In this document: positions 34,201 to 44,590 of the stretch, in pieces
Layout: every line of letters begins with the position of its first letter
Numbering within the stretch: the stretch's first letter is position 1
From: Antedon mediterranea
Lineage: Eukaryota; Echinodermata; Crinoidea; Comatulida; Antedonidae
DNA: 64,000 nucleotides
NCBI RefSeq assembly: GCF_964355755.1
Contig: NC_092671.1
Coordinates: forward strand, 24,488,070-24,552,069
Direction: 5' to 3'
Translations under genes and position numbers: made by a program
Notes under the pieces: model-generated
Database searches by the model: none
What the model saw: only the letters and a program-made list of their open reading frames with translations
What the model was told of the DNA's origin: nothing

Positions 34201-37200
34201 TCATTAGCTCTGTGTTCATTTTTACAATTTCCAGTTATTAACGCCAAAGTTCCTGTATTAAAGAGCCATCTGGGCAATTACAAGCGCGTATGTATACATT
34301 TACTATTGGACGTAGGACGTATTTAGTTTATTCGTACAGTATTCATATTAAGGGAATTTCAGTAAATCGCGCCTAACATTTTTCTCAATGCTTTAGAAAG
34401 TGGGTTCATACATTCCGTACTAAATTGTACCAGCAATTAAAAACCGTTAGGCCTACTAATTAAGTTGAGTTAGATAATTATTTATTGATGATTAAAATTT
34501 AGGTTAAACGATTCGCTGGTGTTTTCCACAAACAGTTTTACTACGTTGCTTTTACCTTTCTAAGGGCCCGTTTTTAGGCATAGTTATTTATCTGAGTTTG
34601 GTGGGTAGGAACTAACCTACTCATGAAAATAACTTACTGTATGAACTGGCTCTATACTAAACACATTAGGATATGCCTACAGTATGAAGGATCACATGCC
34701 CTAACACAGAACACCTTTGGTGGGTAGGAACCAACTAAAGTATGAATTTGCTCTAAGAAACAATTAAATACCATTAGGCCTAATTAAGTTGAGTTAGATA
34801 ATTATTTATTGATGATTAAAGCTAATTTACGATTTTCCCCGAATAGAGGTGTTTTTCACAAACTGTTTTAAATTATATAAAACACGTATACAAATAAATG
34901 TTATTATTGACAGTTGCTTCTCAACGTTTGTATTAAATAATACTATTATTACAAAAAATATAAACGTCGTAGTGGTGTATGTTACATGTACTTTACTATT
35001 TCAATCGACTGTGACAATTTTATTAAACATTAAATTGCAATTTGTTACTGTATTTAGTGGTATATTATTTGTAAAACAATGAAAACAATTAATACTGAAT
35101 GGATAAAGAATACTGTATATTTAAAAATTGTTCCTTTTTGCACCCATTCTCTTCCCCATCTCTCAACCCTTCTCTTTACTTCCTGAAAGTGAAACTTGTC
35201 ACAAAATGAGACCAATTATCAAATTAATAAACAAATCCAAGTTGTTTTGTATGTAACATTAGGGTTTAGGGATGGGGAAGAGAATGGGTGCAAAAAGGAA
35301 CAATTTTTAAATATATTCTTTATCCATTCAGTCACCAAATTTTGCCCTTACGTAAATTTATATAGAGATACTGATTTTTATTCATTTTTGGTTAAAAATT
35401 ACAACAAATGCTATCTTGTGAACTACTTGTCATAGAACGCTAAATCAGACATTAAATAAAAGTTAGTGACAATCTTCATATTCAATGTAATGGAGGATTA
35501 TGACAAAAACCTCCATTACAATGAATGTAAACATTATCATTGGCTTTCATTTAATGTATGATTTAGCATTCTACTACAAGTAGATAGAGATAGATTTTTT
35601 TACCAATTTTAAACCAAATTAAAATCAGTATTTTAGGGCTACATTTTTAAGCTCTAATTGTAACGCAAATTTAAAATTTCTTTTTGTTATCCACTCCCAT
35701 TAGTTAGGGCAGTTTTTATTCATTAAATAACAAAAATAAATTTTTACCCAAATAAAATGGAAACATTTTGATTATTTTCCACATATTTATTAAAATAATG
35801 ACTCAAATGACTTATAATGATAATCAATGTGTAGTATGATTCATCAGCTTTACCTTGAGCCTAATTCCAAAAGAATTGATGCATTGCATCAAATACTGTG
35901 CCATAGAATAAAGATAATTGGTAAAATTGCATGAAAAATAGGTAATTAACCTCTGACCCGAAAGTGCATCACCAGAATCACTTAAAATGGACCTGAAATG
36001 GAATTTCGATTTTCAAGAAATTCACACATGTTATTTAAATGTATCAAATTAACACAAACCCATACAAATAAAAACAAAATGTATAGTATTTTGAGTAAAA
36101 ACGAAATTTTAAGATACCATGGTAAATTAGCGAAAATTACTCACGCCATTGCAATATTCTATTTCAACGGCCGTCGGAAGCCTCTATATTCACGACGTCA
36201 CATACACACGATGATATCGAGAGCGTGTATGCCGCCCGATAGTCAGTGAATGATCGACGGCCTGGAAAGATACGCGAAGCGTTGACACTAATACTAATTT
36301 ATTCAATATCTAATGTTGTTGAAATATAGGTTCCTAAAATGTACTTCGTTTGTTCTAAAACCCGAATTTAGAAGGCCTACCTCCCAAACCTTTACTAGGC
36401 CTAGGCCCCCAATCCAGTGCGCGGAGTCGATCCACCACCCACATCATGCGGCGAGGCTCCGTTTCATGTGCATCCAAGACCAAAGTGATATCAACAACTT
36501 GCTGCGCTCATTGTCAAGCCAAAGTAAAATATGAATAAAACTGCCTGATTCGTGACAAATAAATTATCATCTCATATTACTAATTTAATTCTGCTAAACT
36601 AAAAACTAAAGAAACTAACACATTTTAGCAGTATAAATTACGAACGATACAAAATACACGAACGGAAAATATGGATACGCATCATTGCGCACGGAGCTGT
36701 ATCCCGGACAACGTTGCCAGGCCAACTTCGGTATTGCCAGAAAAAAACCGTTGATTTTAAGATTTTAAATCGTCATTTACTCGATGAATAACCGTTTATA
36801 CGGTAATAATTTTATCTAAAAAAATTCTAAATACGTTTCTGCAAATGCACAAGCATTTTTTAGAAAATACTCCATAGATTTCAAGAGTTATAGCCAAAAA
36901 ACTGCAAATTGTCCATTTGCAAAGTGACGTCACCCGCGAATTTTTTTGATTTTCAAATGGGGCTTTCCCCAAAAGGGCCAATTTATATTTTGTAACAATA
37001 TACATTCTAGCAACACCTAATAGCCCCCAAAACATCATTCTAAAATGAAAAAAATCGAAAATCCATTTCAGGTCCATTTTAAGAATTGGGTTTTTAGATG
37101 TACCAAAGTATGCCTCACACAAAAATCATATTAAGACCAATGGTAAAATATGTGCACTAACTTGACTCATCTCTCAGACTATAACATTTGAGAAGTTTTT

Positions 37201-40026
37201 GCAATATAAGTAGTTGGCTGTTGCATAACGTGCGATCAAAAACCAACCTTTATTACAAATAGCTGCCAATGTAATAGGAAGAACAATCAAATACAAAATA
37301 TATTAACTTATAGCACCTGATTTCTGTTCAACTTCACGATGCCTTTCTAATGACCTTTTAGCAAGATGACCCCAAATTATATTTTGATCAGCTACTTTCG
37401 TTATTCGACCTTCATCAAAATAAGAACCAAAAATTGTAGCATTTGATCGATCCTACAAAAATAAATCAACAATAAAAGTAGTAGTGAATTGAAGCCCATG
37501 AAAATCATATTGTAGTGTTATGGGAAACACTTAATACATTACAAAAGCCAGATTTATTGGTTTTGAGAAACTTTTGTAAATGTAAGACTAAAGAGATGAA
37601 TACTTTAGATGAAGAAGTGATTATATTTGAGGACGGGAGTGAAGTTGGAAAATCGAAAGAGTTTCAGCAGCTTAAGCAACACTTTACAGCATGTCAGAAT
37701 ATATTAGCAGTTTCAGCAGCTTAAGCAACACTTTACAGCATGTCAGAATATATTAGCAGTTTCAGCAGCTTAAGCAACACTTTACAGCATGTCAGAATAT
37801 ATTAGCAGTTTCAGCAGCTTAAGCAACACTTTACAGCATGTCAGAATATATTAGCAGTTTCAGCAGCTTAAGCAACACTTTACAGCATGTCAGAATATAT
37901 TAGCAGTTTCAGCAGCTTAAGCAACACTTTACAGCATGTCAGAATATATTAGCAGCATCAGCTAAACTTTAGAGCATATAGCAGTTTCAGCAGATTAAGG
38001 AAAAGTTAAGAGCATGTCAATATTATAGCATTGCCATTATCAGTGCAAAAAAGAGATATAGCAATGCGTTGAAACACCGGTTCTTGTCAGATCACCGAAG
38101 TTAAGCAACGTTGGGCCCGGTTGCGTTCTGGATGGGAGACCGTCTAGAAATCGCGGCGGGTGCTGTATATACTGGAGAGTGATGGTGTAATGGTAATATC
38201 GGACTAGCATGTGATAGGCATGGATTCGAGGTTATCTGTACCATACTAATTGCATCCTTAGGCAAGATGCTTTACTCTTATTGCCTCGTCCTTCGGATGG
38301 GATGTAAAGCCGTTGGTCCCGTGTACTTAACAGTGCACGTTAAAGAACTTGGTACACTATTCGAAAAGAGTAGGGGATCGTCTCCCGGTGTGCTAATCTG
38401 GTAGGCACTGCACTGCTGGCTGCCGTGTGTCCGTGGAGGGCCTAATCCGAATTTCCTCAGTTTCCAGTTAAGCTTGAGGACAAATATGAATACCTTTACC
38501 TTTACCTAAAAATAGCAATAGCAAATAGCTTTAATAAAGGACCATATTTTTACAACTGTTTAGGGATGTACATTTGATTTCAGAATCACGAGATTAAGGA
38601 TATCGCCGCACGCGCTCGCCGTCGCCTAAAATTGCTGTGACGTCACAGGTGCATAGCAAAATCTACTTAATGAGTCCAGCGACGGCTGTATTTAAAATAT
38701 TAAAAAGTAAAAATATGGTCCTCGGTCAAGTTGTCCTTTAAGTAGTGAATAAAGCAGCATTACAAGTGCTAAACATGTGAATAATAGGTGCGTTAAAGCT
38801 TAAGCGAAACATAAGCTATGCAATAAAGAGAAAAAAGGTTATATAAAGAGGTAATTATATGCCTTTATATGTGCAAAATAGATATAGCTTATTTTTTGCT
38901 TTTTGGTGCTAGACCAATACTGCACCTAGGTGGTATCACCCAGAGTCTCAAGGTGCTGTAGAGAGATTTAAAAAACATGCTAAGATGATATTTTGTAGAA
39001 TTTCAAAGGCATTGGGACAAAGGAATTTGTACAAGAAACGTTAGGTTTGACCCTTTCGAGTTGGTTTTTGGTCATGGATCATTAAAAGTGCTTTGACCAT
39101 TAAAATTACTGAAAAATAAGTGGCTCAAGACGTAATTGTAAATTTAACTGTTAGGACTTTAAGCAATAAGCTATTTTGAGAATTAAAGATTTAGAATGTG
39201 TAAAATTGACCTTTTAAAAAGCTATTGGCACAAGCGGAATCAAAAAGTTTTGTCCCCAATTTTCCAAACTTAGCTAGCCAGTGCATTGTAGTGATAATGG
39301 GCGTAGCTGTGAAGATTGACTGTGAATAACACCACTGTATTGGTATGTTTCTTTGTGAAGATTGACTGTGAATAACACCACTGTATTGGTATGTTTCTTT
39401 GTGAAGATTGACTGTGAATAACACCACTGTATTGGTATGTTTCTTTGTGAAGATTGACTGTGAATAACACCACTGTATTGGTATGTTTCTTTGTGAAGAT
39501 TGACTGTGAATAACACCACTGTATTGGTATGTTTCTTTGTGAAGATTGACTGTGAATAACACCACTGTATTGGTATGTTTCTTTGTGAAGATTGACTGTG
39601 AATAACACCACTGTATTGGTATGTTTCTTTGTGAAGATTGACTGTGAATAACACCACTGTATTGGTATGTTTCTTTGTGAAGATTGACTGTGAATAACAC
39701 CACTGTATTGGTATGTTTCTTTGTGAAGATTGACGGTGAATAACACCACTGTATTGGTATGTTTCTTTGTGAATATTGTTTTTTGTAACATACTGTATGA
39801 ACGAAAACTGAAAATTACATAGTTGTGTACTGTACATCGTTATGTTCCAAACCTAAGAAGAAAATGTTGTGAAAACTGAGACCAAAAACAATCCATTAAA
39901 ACAAACCTGTGGTTCCTCGGGACCTATCAAGCAAACTCTAAGTTTGTTAGGGTTCTCTGAAGTTAAATGATAAGCCACTGCTGATCCCCATGTTCCTGCA
40001 CCTACAATACATATGTCAAATTCCAT
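31013..40026 (-). CDS. FAD-dependent oxidoreductase, sarcosine oxidase-like (DAO family), complete five-exon gene
   Basis: Predicted 398-residue flavin amine oxidase. Members oxidise the C-N bond of secondary amines or N-methyl amino acids and release H2O2; the substrate here cannot be read. Exons are 40026-39907, 37452-37317, 33591-33046, 31864-31721 and 31263-31013; all phases join and the total is 399 codons with stop. Residues 5-14 (ICIVGAGTWG) form the GxGxxG Rossmann motif for FAD. VLLTTGAFT in exon 3 matches the family's second FAD motif. Exon 5 carries C327 in CVTSKTPTGYLYCD, aligned with the CxYTxTPD cysteine that binds flavin covalently in monomeric sarcosine oxidase, then GGNGYGAK with K358. 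The length fits the family (about 370-400). Four introns are filled with transposons and minisatellites. No peroxisomal SKL-type C-terminus is seen (it ends ESQL). Family assignment is strong, specificity unknown. Confidence 0.87.
31721..31864 (-). CDS. Sarcosine oxidase-like gene, exon 4
   Basis: Forty-eight codons, KYYLKVGHGVWGNIPLKTNR onward, matching the family's KIGxHG strand. Good acceptor (TTTCATTAG) and donor (GTATGT); phase 1 at both ends. Confidence 0.82.
32315..32794. mobile_element. 480-bp foldback MITE in oxidase intron 3
   Basis: Ends TATAAAGTTTGCGGTA in both orientations. Inverted arms continue through GTATTAGTTCT, AACTGTTGAGTTTCT and GAGTGAGAATGCAGAAAGT. The middle contains repeated CTATAGCTAGT and GAAACAATGCT words. 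TA may be the target site. Confidence 0.8.
33046..33591 (-). CDS. Sarcosine oxidase-like gene, exon 3
   Basis: Largest exon (182 codons). It begins GISFYEEVGYLFLGDKY, has a GLYSNTNAGYINIRKQRLAH block (the family's G.....AG.......) and KKVLLTTGAFT, the conserved ATGAW-type FAD-contact motif. Ends PPIKYPDG before GTATGA. Confidence 0.88.
35090..35345. repeat. Palindromic element with 80-90-bp arms
   Basis: GAATGGATAAAGAATA.TGTA, then AAAAATTGTTCCTTTTTGCA, CCCATTCTCTTCCCCATC on the left is repeated inverted on the right. A diverged relative is at 6265-6440, followed in both places by TTTTGCCCTTACGTAAATTT. Confidence 0.8.
35486..35520. repeat. Short hairpin, TGTAATGGAGG type
   Basis: TGTAATGGAGG and CCTCCATTACA separated by 13 bases; same general word as the hairpin at 26064. 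Confidence 0.75.
37317..37452 (-). CDS. Sarcosine oxidase-like gene, exon 2
   Basis: Reads DRSNATIFGSYFDEGRITKV and NIIWGHLAKRSLERHREVE. This matches the family region after the Rossmann fold (S.G..R..R........ A..S...W.ELE). Phase 1 at the 3' end is completed by exon 3. Confidence 0.82.
37661..37954. repeat. Minisatellite, 49-bp unit, exactly six copies
   Basis: Unit GTTTCAGCAGCTTAAGCAAC plus 29 bases, with no differences seen between copies. Degenerate partial copies follow to about 38010. It is in oxidase intron 1. A short ORF runs into it (37515-37724) but is not convincing. Confidence 0.95.
38053..38508 (+). mobile_element. Composite SINE: 5S-rRNA head, tRNA-like part, (CTTTAC) tail
   Basis: 38053-38166 is a diverged 5S rRNA copy: CACCGGTTCTTGTCAGATCA, CCGAAGTTAAGCAACGTTGG, GCCCGGTT and GGATGGGAGACC are the 5S core with boxes A and C. 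It is followed by a tRNA-like section with box A-like TGGTGTAATGG (38183) and box B-like GGATTCGAGGTT (38221). A conserved SINE tail (CCTTCGGATGGGATGTAAAG... GTCCCGTGTA...TTAAAGAAC) ends in CTTTACCTTTACC. Chimeric 5S/tRNA SINEs are known (AmnSINE1). Confidence 0.85.
38905..39080 (+). mobile_element. Ty3/gypsy integrase C-terminal relic
   Basis: One frame reads ITQSLKVL, RDLKNMLR, YFVEFQRHWDKGI and then FDPFELVFGHG with two stops. This matches the end of the integrase core (SQG.LER...LK.ML) and the SPFELVFG motif of Ty3/gypsy pol. Confidence 0.75.
39309..39778. repeat. Minisatellite, 46-bp unit, ten copies plus a partial
   Basis: Unit GTGAAGATTGACTGTGAATA plus 26 bases; the only difference seen is ACGGTG for ACTGTG in the last full copy. 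It is in oxidase intron 1, 129 bases from exon 1. Since 46 is not a multiple of 3, three ORFs on the minus strand rotate through the same repeat. Confidence 0.95.
39907..40026 (-). CDS. Sarcosine oxidase-like gene, exon 1
   Basis: Forty codons beginning MEFDICIVGAGTWGSAVAYH, the N-terminal beta-alpha-beta FAD-binding fold, ending EEPQ before GTTTGT. The ATG is the first one before the Rossmann strand, so the start is convincing. Confidence 0.87.
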
Positions 40027-41079
40027 AATATATACTGTAGAAATAAAAAAACAAAAATGTACTTATTATAGGATAGCAATGCAACTGCACCTATAGTTTT
40101 ATTTTTCTTAATTACTATTTAAGTCTAAGTTTAAAATCATTAATAAACTTAAATTTGTTTTCAACTTTCTGATCATACCTGAGCAAATCTTTTAATTGTT
40201 TTTAACCCAACAATGTTTATTTCTACTGTATTCCCAACTACATTTTAACTTCATTCAGCTGGCCATATGATAACATCACAAAAATCGGCTTTATTCTGGA
40301 AACCTACTTGATGCACACATTATTGTAATTAATAGATTTTGCATTTTTAGTACATGGTATAAACCGTCCCATACTGTACAATCAACAATAACCCTTGAAA
40401 ATGTTTTCACCAATGCAGGAATAGGCTGTAGAAGTGTGGGCTACTGGAACCTTCTCCACTACCTGACACGCATCACAGGATTTACAATAGTTAGACACAT
40501 ATTTTTGGACCTGGCCAAAATTTTTCTACTTTTTTATTGACACTATAGCCTAGACTGGTTGAGAACTACCGTACCAAAATCACACACTTTGGGATGCTGT
40601 TGTTCAGCCTAGGCAGTGTGTAAGTTAGGACCTGAGCAGACAGCCTCTCCATAAAACTATCACTAAAGTCAATACTCTCATCTATGGTTTTATTTTCTAT
40701 AGATCCAGCCAAGTAATTTCCCAAAAGAAGGGTGACACCCTATACAGGAAGACTCGGATTCATATCGTTGATCAATGCTACAGAACCAGTTGAGAGGAAA
40801 GGCTTATAGCTTTCACACTTTTTCTGTGTTCTGAAGATTAGATCAACTTTTTACTTTCATCAACATCTCTTTGTTTTGAAACAGCTAGCAATCTGCCAAT
40901 GACTCTTTTTCTTGCAATAAAAAAACAATTCTAACAAATTTACTACTACTATTGACTGTAGTTTTCTGACATTAGACCTTAGAATCATCAACAGACTTTA
41001 TCCACCACCTTGTGCGTGAGCACCTAATTATCAGCAACAGAAGCAGCTTTCATTAAATTATCGACTTTAACAAAAATTA
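40027..41079. other. Upstream region of the oxidase gene
   Basis: No gene recognised. The promoter of the oxidase should be within the first few hundred bases right of 40026; no clear TATA box. Confidence 0.35.
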
Positions 41080-41525
41080 TCAACTTAAAAAAAAAAGATA
41101 TAGAGCAAATTGACTTAAACCTATTAATAACAAACCAGAACTTCAAAAAAGTTTCAGAAGAAGAGTCTCAAAAGCTTGAGAGCTCAGTGAATTGACCTTA
41201 GCTGAGCTTAAAAATGCACTCAATCAAATGAAAAACAACAAATCACCTGGAACAGACGGCTTTACGTCTGAATTTTTCAAGATTTTTTGGGGGAAACTGG
41301 GTGCTCTACTTCTTCGTTCTTTGAAATATGGCTTTAAAACGTGTAACCTTTCAGTCACTCAAAAACCCAAAGGCGAATAAATCAAGAAAAGAATTGAAAA
41401 ATTGGCGAAAAAAAATAATTTCCTTAAATACTATGGATTAATTGATGCAATTATAACTAAATACCCTTCTTTGGGTACAGAAATAAATACTAAACTAGAT
41501 TTAATTCGTCACTATGACGAATTAT
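41080..41525 (+). mobile_element. L1-like retrotransposon relic (RT N-terminal part)
   Basis: Frames read IEQIDLNLLITNQNFKKVSE, then LKNALNQMKNNKSPGTDGFT and EFFKIFWGKLGALLLRSL, then (shifted) KSRKELKNWR and ISLLNT-like residues. This is the order of the L1 ORF2 RT start (NNKSPG.DGF..EFYK.FW; NWRPISLLN). Broken by frameshifts. Confidence 0.82.
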
Positions 41526-41694
41526 AGGTTATATGCATTGATTTAAATAAAGATAATTGATTTTTAAAAGATATATTGATTAATTTTTATCTAGATTTCA
41601 TTATAAATCATGCGTATAATAAATACACTAAGAAATAAATTTGAACAAACAATACGGATAATAAAAAAAAATCTTATTTCGTTTGCCAAGGTGA

Positions 41695-41770
41695 GACTCG
41701 ATTTCGGTACCTTGAATGCCATAGACACGAGCACAGACCATCGAGCCATACACAACTGACTAAAAGTTGT
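41695..41770 (-). other. tRNA-like / SINE-like stretch
   Basis: The minus strand has box A-like TGGCTCGATGG and, 35 bases on, box B-like AAATCGAGTCTC. The arms do not give a clean cloverleaf, so it is more likely a tRNA-derived SINE remnant than a gene. Confidence 0.35.
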
Positions 41771-41938
41771 AGAAAAATTCCTCCGTGTATTTACTATGCA
41801 GTAACCACTTTGGTGCAAATAGATTATTACATACCGCAATGAATTATAATTTTTTACTATGATGACATCTTTAAAAATGTAAAAAAATGATGCACTGTCA
41901 AACTATATACTTTTAACTTTAATATATGAACTTCTTAA

Positions 41939-43332
41939 AGTGGAGCTACACTCAGACTTTCTCAGCTTATATTATGTTTAAGTATGTTTAATTGAAAGTG
42001 ATTACATAAAAAAAAATAGGAAAAATACGGAAATATTTTCCAAAAACTCATTTCTAAAAAATCGGTCAGAAAATAGTGTTTTTTAACAAATTACAGTTTT
42101 TCAGTAACTTAGGGGTTATTAGTTTACAATACGTCGCGAAACGCGTTACACTTAGCGACTGACGCGTTTTAGTCGCTGGTCAACGCATTGTGGAAATTTC
42201 TTCCCTTTGGTAAATTATGTGTCGAAAAATGGGGAATAAATTTTATACACACAATTAATACGATTTGTTTAGGCCTAAGTAATATTTCCGATAAGAATGT
42301 CAGTATAATTTACATGTAACCTCATGATTTTCACTGTACAACAACAGCATTATAATATCAGATTGCTTTTAACTTTAAGCTAGGTCTAGGCCTAGCTAAG
42401 CCGTCTGCTCAGCCTAGCTAGCCTTGAATTTTTGTCTAGAGGCCTATGTATTCATAGGCATGGTCGTTTCGCCCCATTTATCGTTCCTGGGTTTTCTCGC
42501 ATATTAAGAATTGTGAAACACAAAATCCTATACAGAACAAGAGTAGTAAAGAATAGTAAAGCGATGTGCAAGCTTAGACCTGACTGAAAAGCAACTATTC
42601 AGGCACCCTATCATGACCCATGGGTAGGCCAAGGTCGGGTAACAGCAAAACAAACTTCACTGCTGTCAGCCTAGCCTAGCTAGAGCCTGAGGCCAAGCCA
42701 CTCTAAGCAGCATCGGTACATACCTACACTCTAGTAGGCCTAGGCCTAGCTTTATTGAATATATAGCCACATCTTTCTCAAATCTCGTTAAATTTGACAT
42801 TTTAGTAATAGTCTCATAATCACATTATTACACTGTGAAACATAATAGGGTCACATTCAGAATGTTTTAATATACTTTTCGCCCGTCAAAAATAACATCG
42901 CGACAAAATAACAGATCGCCAGCTGCAGTAGCGTGATTGTGAAAAATGTCACGTGATCGTACTCCCTAGCAAAATAAAAAACCCAATTGGACCCGAACGG
43001 GGGAAAGTGTCTATTTACGCAAAATTGCGCAATGTATACGTGATAAAAATACCAGAAATAGAAAGATCTGGAAAAATTACATGAATATACATTTTACATT
43101 TTTTTTTTGGTGAAGAAATGAATTTTTTAGGATTATTCAAATATACCCCCCTTTTGCATGTAAAAGAATAGGAAATTACAAGGTATCCCCCCAAAACGCA
43201 AAAAGGCGTGATTTTCAAGAAAATCGTACTCATTGAAAAAAATTTCAAAAAAATATGAAGTATAAGGGATGATATTTTTAAATAATAGTTGAAATGTATG
43301 AAATATAGTAATTTTCTGGGTGGAGCTCCACT
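41939..43332. mobile_element. 1.4-kb TIR element with TTAA on both sides
   Basis: The left end TTAAAGTGGAGCTACACTCA and the complement of the right end TTAAAGTGGAGCTCCACCCA agree. TTAA abuts both (41935-41938, 43333-43336). TTAA duplications are made by piggyBac and Kolobok elements; the end sequence does not look like piggyBac. No transposase frame. It lies between the two halves of the L1-like relic. Confidence 0.72.
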
Positions 43333-43559
43333 TTAAGAAAGAAAGTTACTGTTAAGTTTGTTATTTCGGCCTAAGAAAATGTCATAATTTGTTTGATTGT
43401 CGAAATTATTTTTTTTAAATTTAATATGCAATTAATGAAGACTTAATCAACTTTTGTTCTCTTAATTTGATAATAAATCATCATATGATACATACACTTC
43501 AAGAAAATGAAATAAAAAATAGGTGCTCCCCAGCATTCGGACGATATATATTAATTTTA

Positions 43560-44110
43560 AAATTTAGCATATTTTCACCATTTTGTTAACTTATACGTGC
43601 GTAGCCTGTCACTTTTGACGTGCTCGTATAACGCAATTTCGAGTTGAAAAGTGAATCAAATATGATGATATTATTAAAGAAAGACTGTAAAACAGAAATC
43701 GGGTAAAAAGAGTGCGTATTTATTAACGTTTAACGTGCAGTGCGCGTGCAAAAATCTGTGCACTCATGGCAATTTTTTAAACGCCTAAAAATCATTGCCT
43801 GAAACGTACTCTAATTTCATCGAAAATAAATTTTGAAAATTTTGAACATTTTAAGTGCGCGTACGCAAGCGTTATATGCGCTACGCACGTAATTGTATTG
43901 CCATATGATGAAATATGACCCGACATTTATGAGTACCAAATTTTGTTTAATTGTGATTCATGCTTGTGAAGATATGATTACAAACGTGATTTCGTTAAAT
44001 CGCGCGTAGACCGCGTAATGATTGATTGCACACCGTGAAAACATAACCACATCGATTCCTGGCCATAAGGAATATACTCTGAAAAATTGACTTAGCTAGA
44101 TGAAACTGAT
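43560..44110 (+). repeat. Dispersed repeat related to 50430-50870
   Basis: Shares ACGTGCTCGTATARCGC, then GAATCAAATA..., GTGCGC...CGCGTGCAAA, GATATGATTA.AAACGTGATT-like blocks in the same order. Strongly diverged. Confidence 0.5.
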
Positions 44111-44189
44111 GCCAAGATAATTCACGGACAAAATAGTGCTAAGGAAAGAATAAATAAATAAATAAATAAAGATCCTGATCCTGAATCAA

Positions 44190-44590
44190 GAGGTTATATG
44201 CATTAATGCATATAACCTAATTACAAAACCCAATAAATTAATTATCCATACTTGAAACCATAACAAAACCTCAAGCAGGATGTAAAGCTTTCTATAGTAA
44301 GTTTATTCAAAACAAAGACTATTACTGTAATTTGTAAAGCTAAACAAAAGTGGGGTAAAATCTTAACTGTTGAATTCTCGGAACATGAATGGGGAAGGAA
44401 TTAATGTTGCAACTTTTAAGGTGACCGACAACATAAAATTACAATGGTTCCAATATATAGACTTAACAATCAGTATCCTCACAACTAAAGTTTACCTTAA
44501 GATTATTAAGTACATTGACAAAGATAACTGCTCCTTTTGTAACATTAAAAGAGAAACAGTTTAAAATATCATTTATTTCGGCCCGGGACG
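44190..44590 (+). mobile_element. L1-like retrotransposon relic (C-terminal part)
   Basis: Frames read KWGKILTVEFSEHEWGR and then FKVTDNIKLQWFQYIDLTIS, ILTTKVYLKI and CSFCNIKRETV. This matches the L1 ORF2 C-terminal region (W..I....FK.TK..KL.W.QYRI...ILTTN.FL...CSFC..E.E). It is probably the other half of the relic at 41080-41525. It opens with a perfect 26-bp palindrome GGTTATATGCATT/AATGCATATAACC. Confidence 0.8.

Larger units (their letters stand above)
33883..37250. mobile_element. 3.4-kb TIR element in oxidase intron 2
   Basis: Both ends read AAGGTTGGTTTTTGATCGCA inward and are flanked by TA. The arms match over roughly 170 bases (33883-34055 and 37080-37250). A second inverted pair lies inside (34055-34180 against 35750-35880), and there is a direct duplication (34430-34530 and 34760-34860). 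No convincing transposase frame. The TA sites and TIRs suggest a Tc1/mariner-like mode, but this is inference. Confidence 0.75.

Noticed and set aside
37515-37724. 69-codon ORF entering the 49-bp minisatellite
   Set aside because: The non-repeat part looks mildly protein-like, but it sits in an intron on the opposite strand, ends in the repeat, and matches nothing I know.
38053-38166. Functional 5S rRNA gene
   Set aside because: Clear 5S homology, but with many substitutions in the stem regions, no T-run terminator at the expected end, and fusion to a tRNA-like part and SINE tail.
39191-39837. Three overlapping minus-strand frames with HKETYQYSGVIHSQS-type repeats
   Set aside because: All three are the same 46-bp repeat read in rotating frames; no coding evidence.
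41695-41770. tRNA gene on the minus strand
   Set aside because: Box-like words only; the arms do not pair into a clean cloverleaf. Kept as a low-confidence SINE-like stretch.
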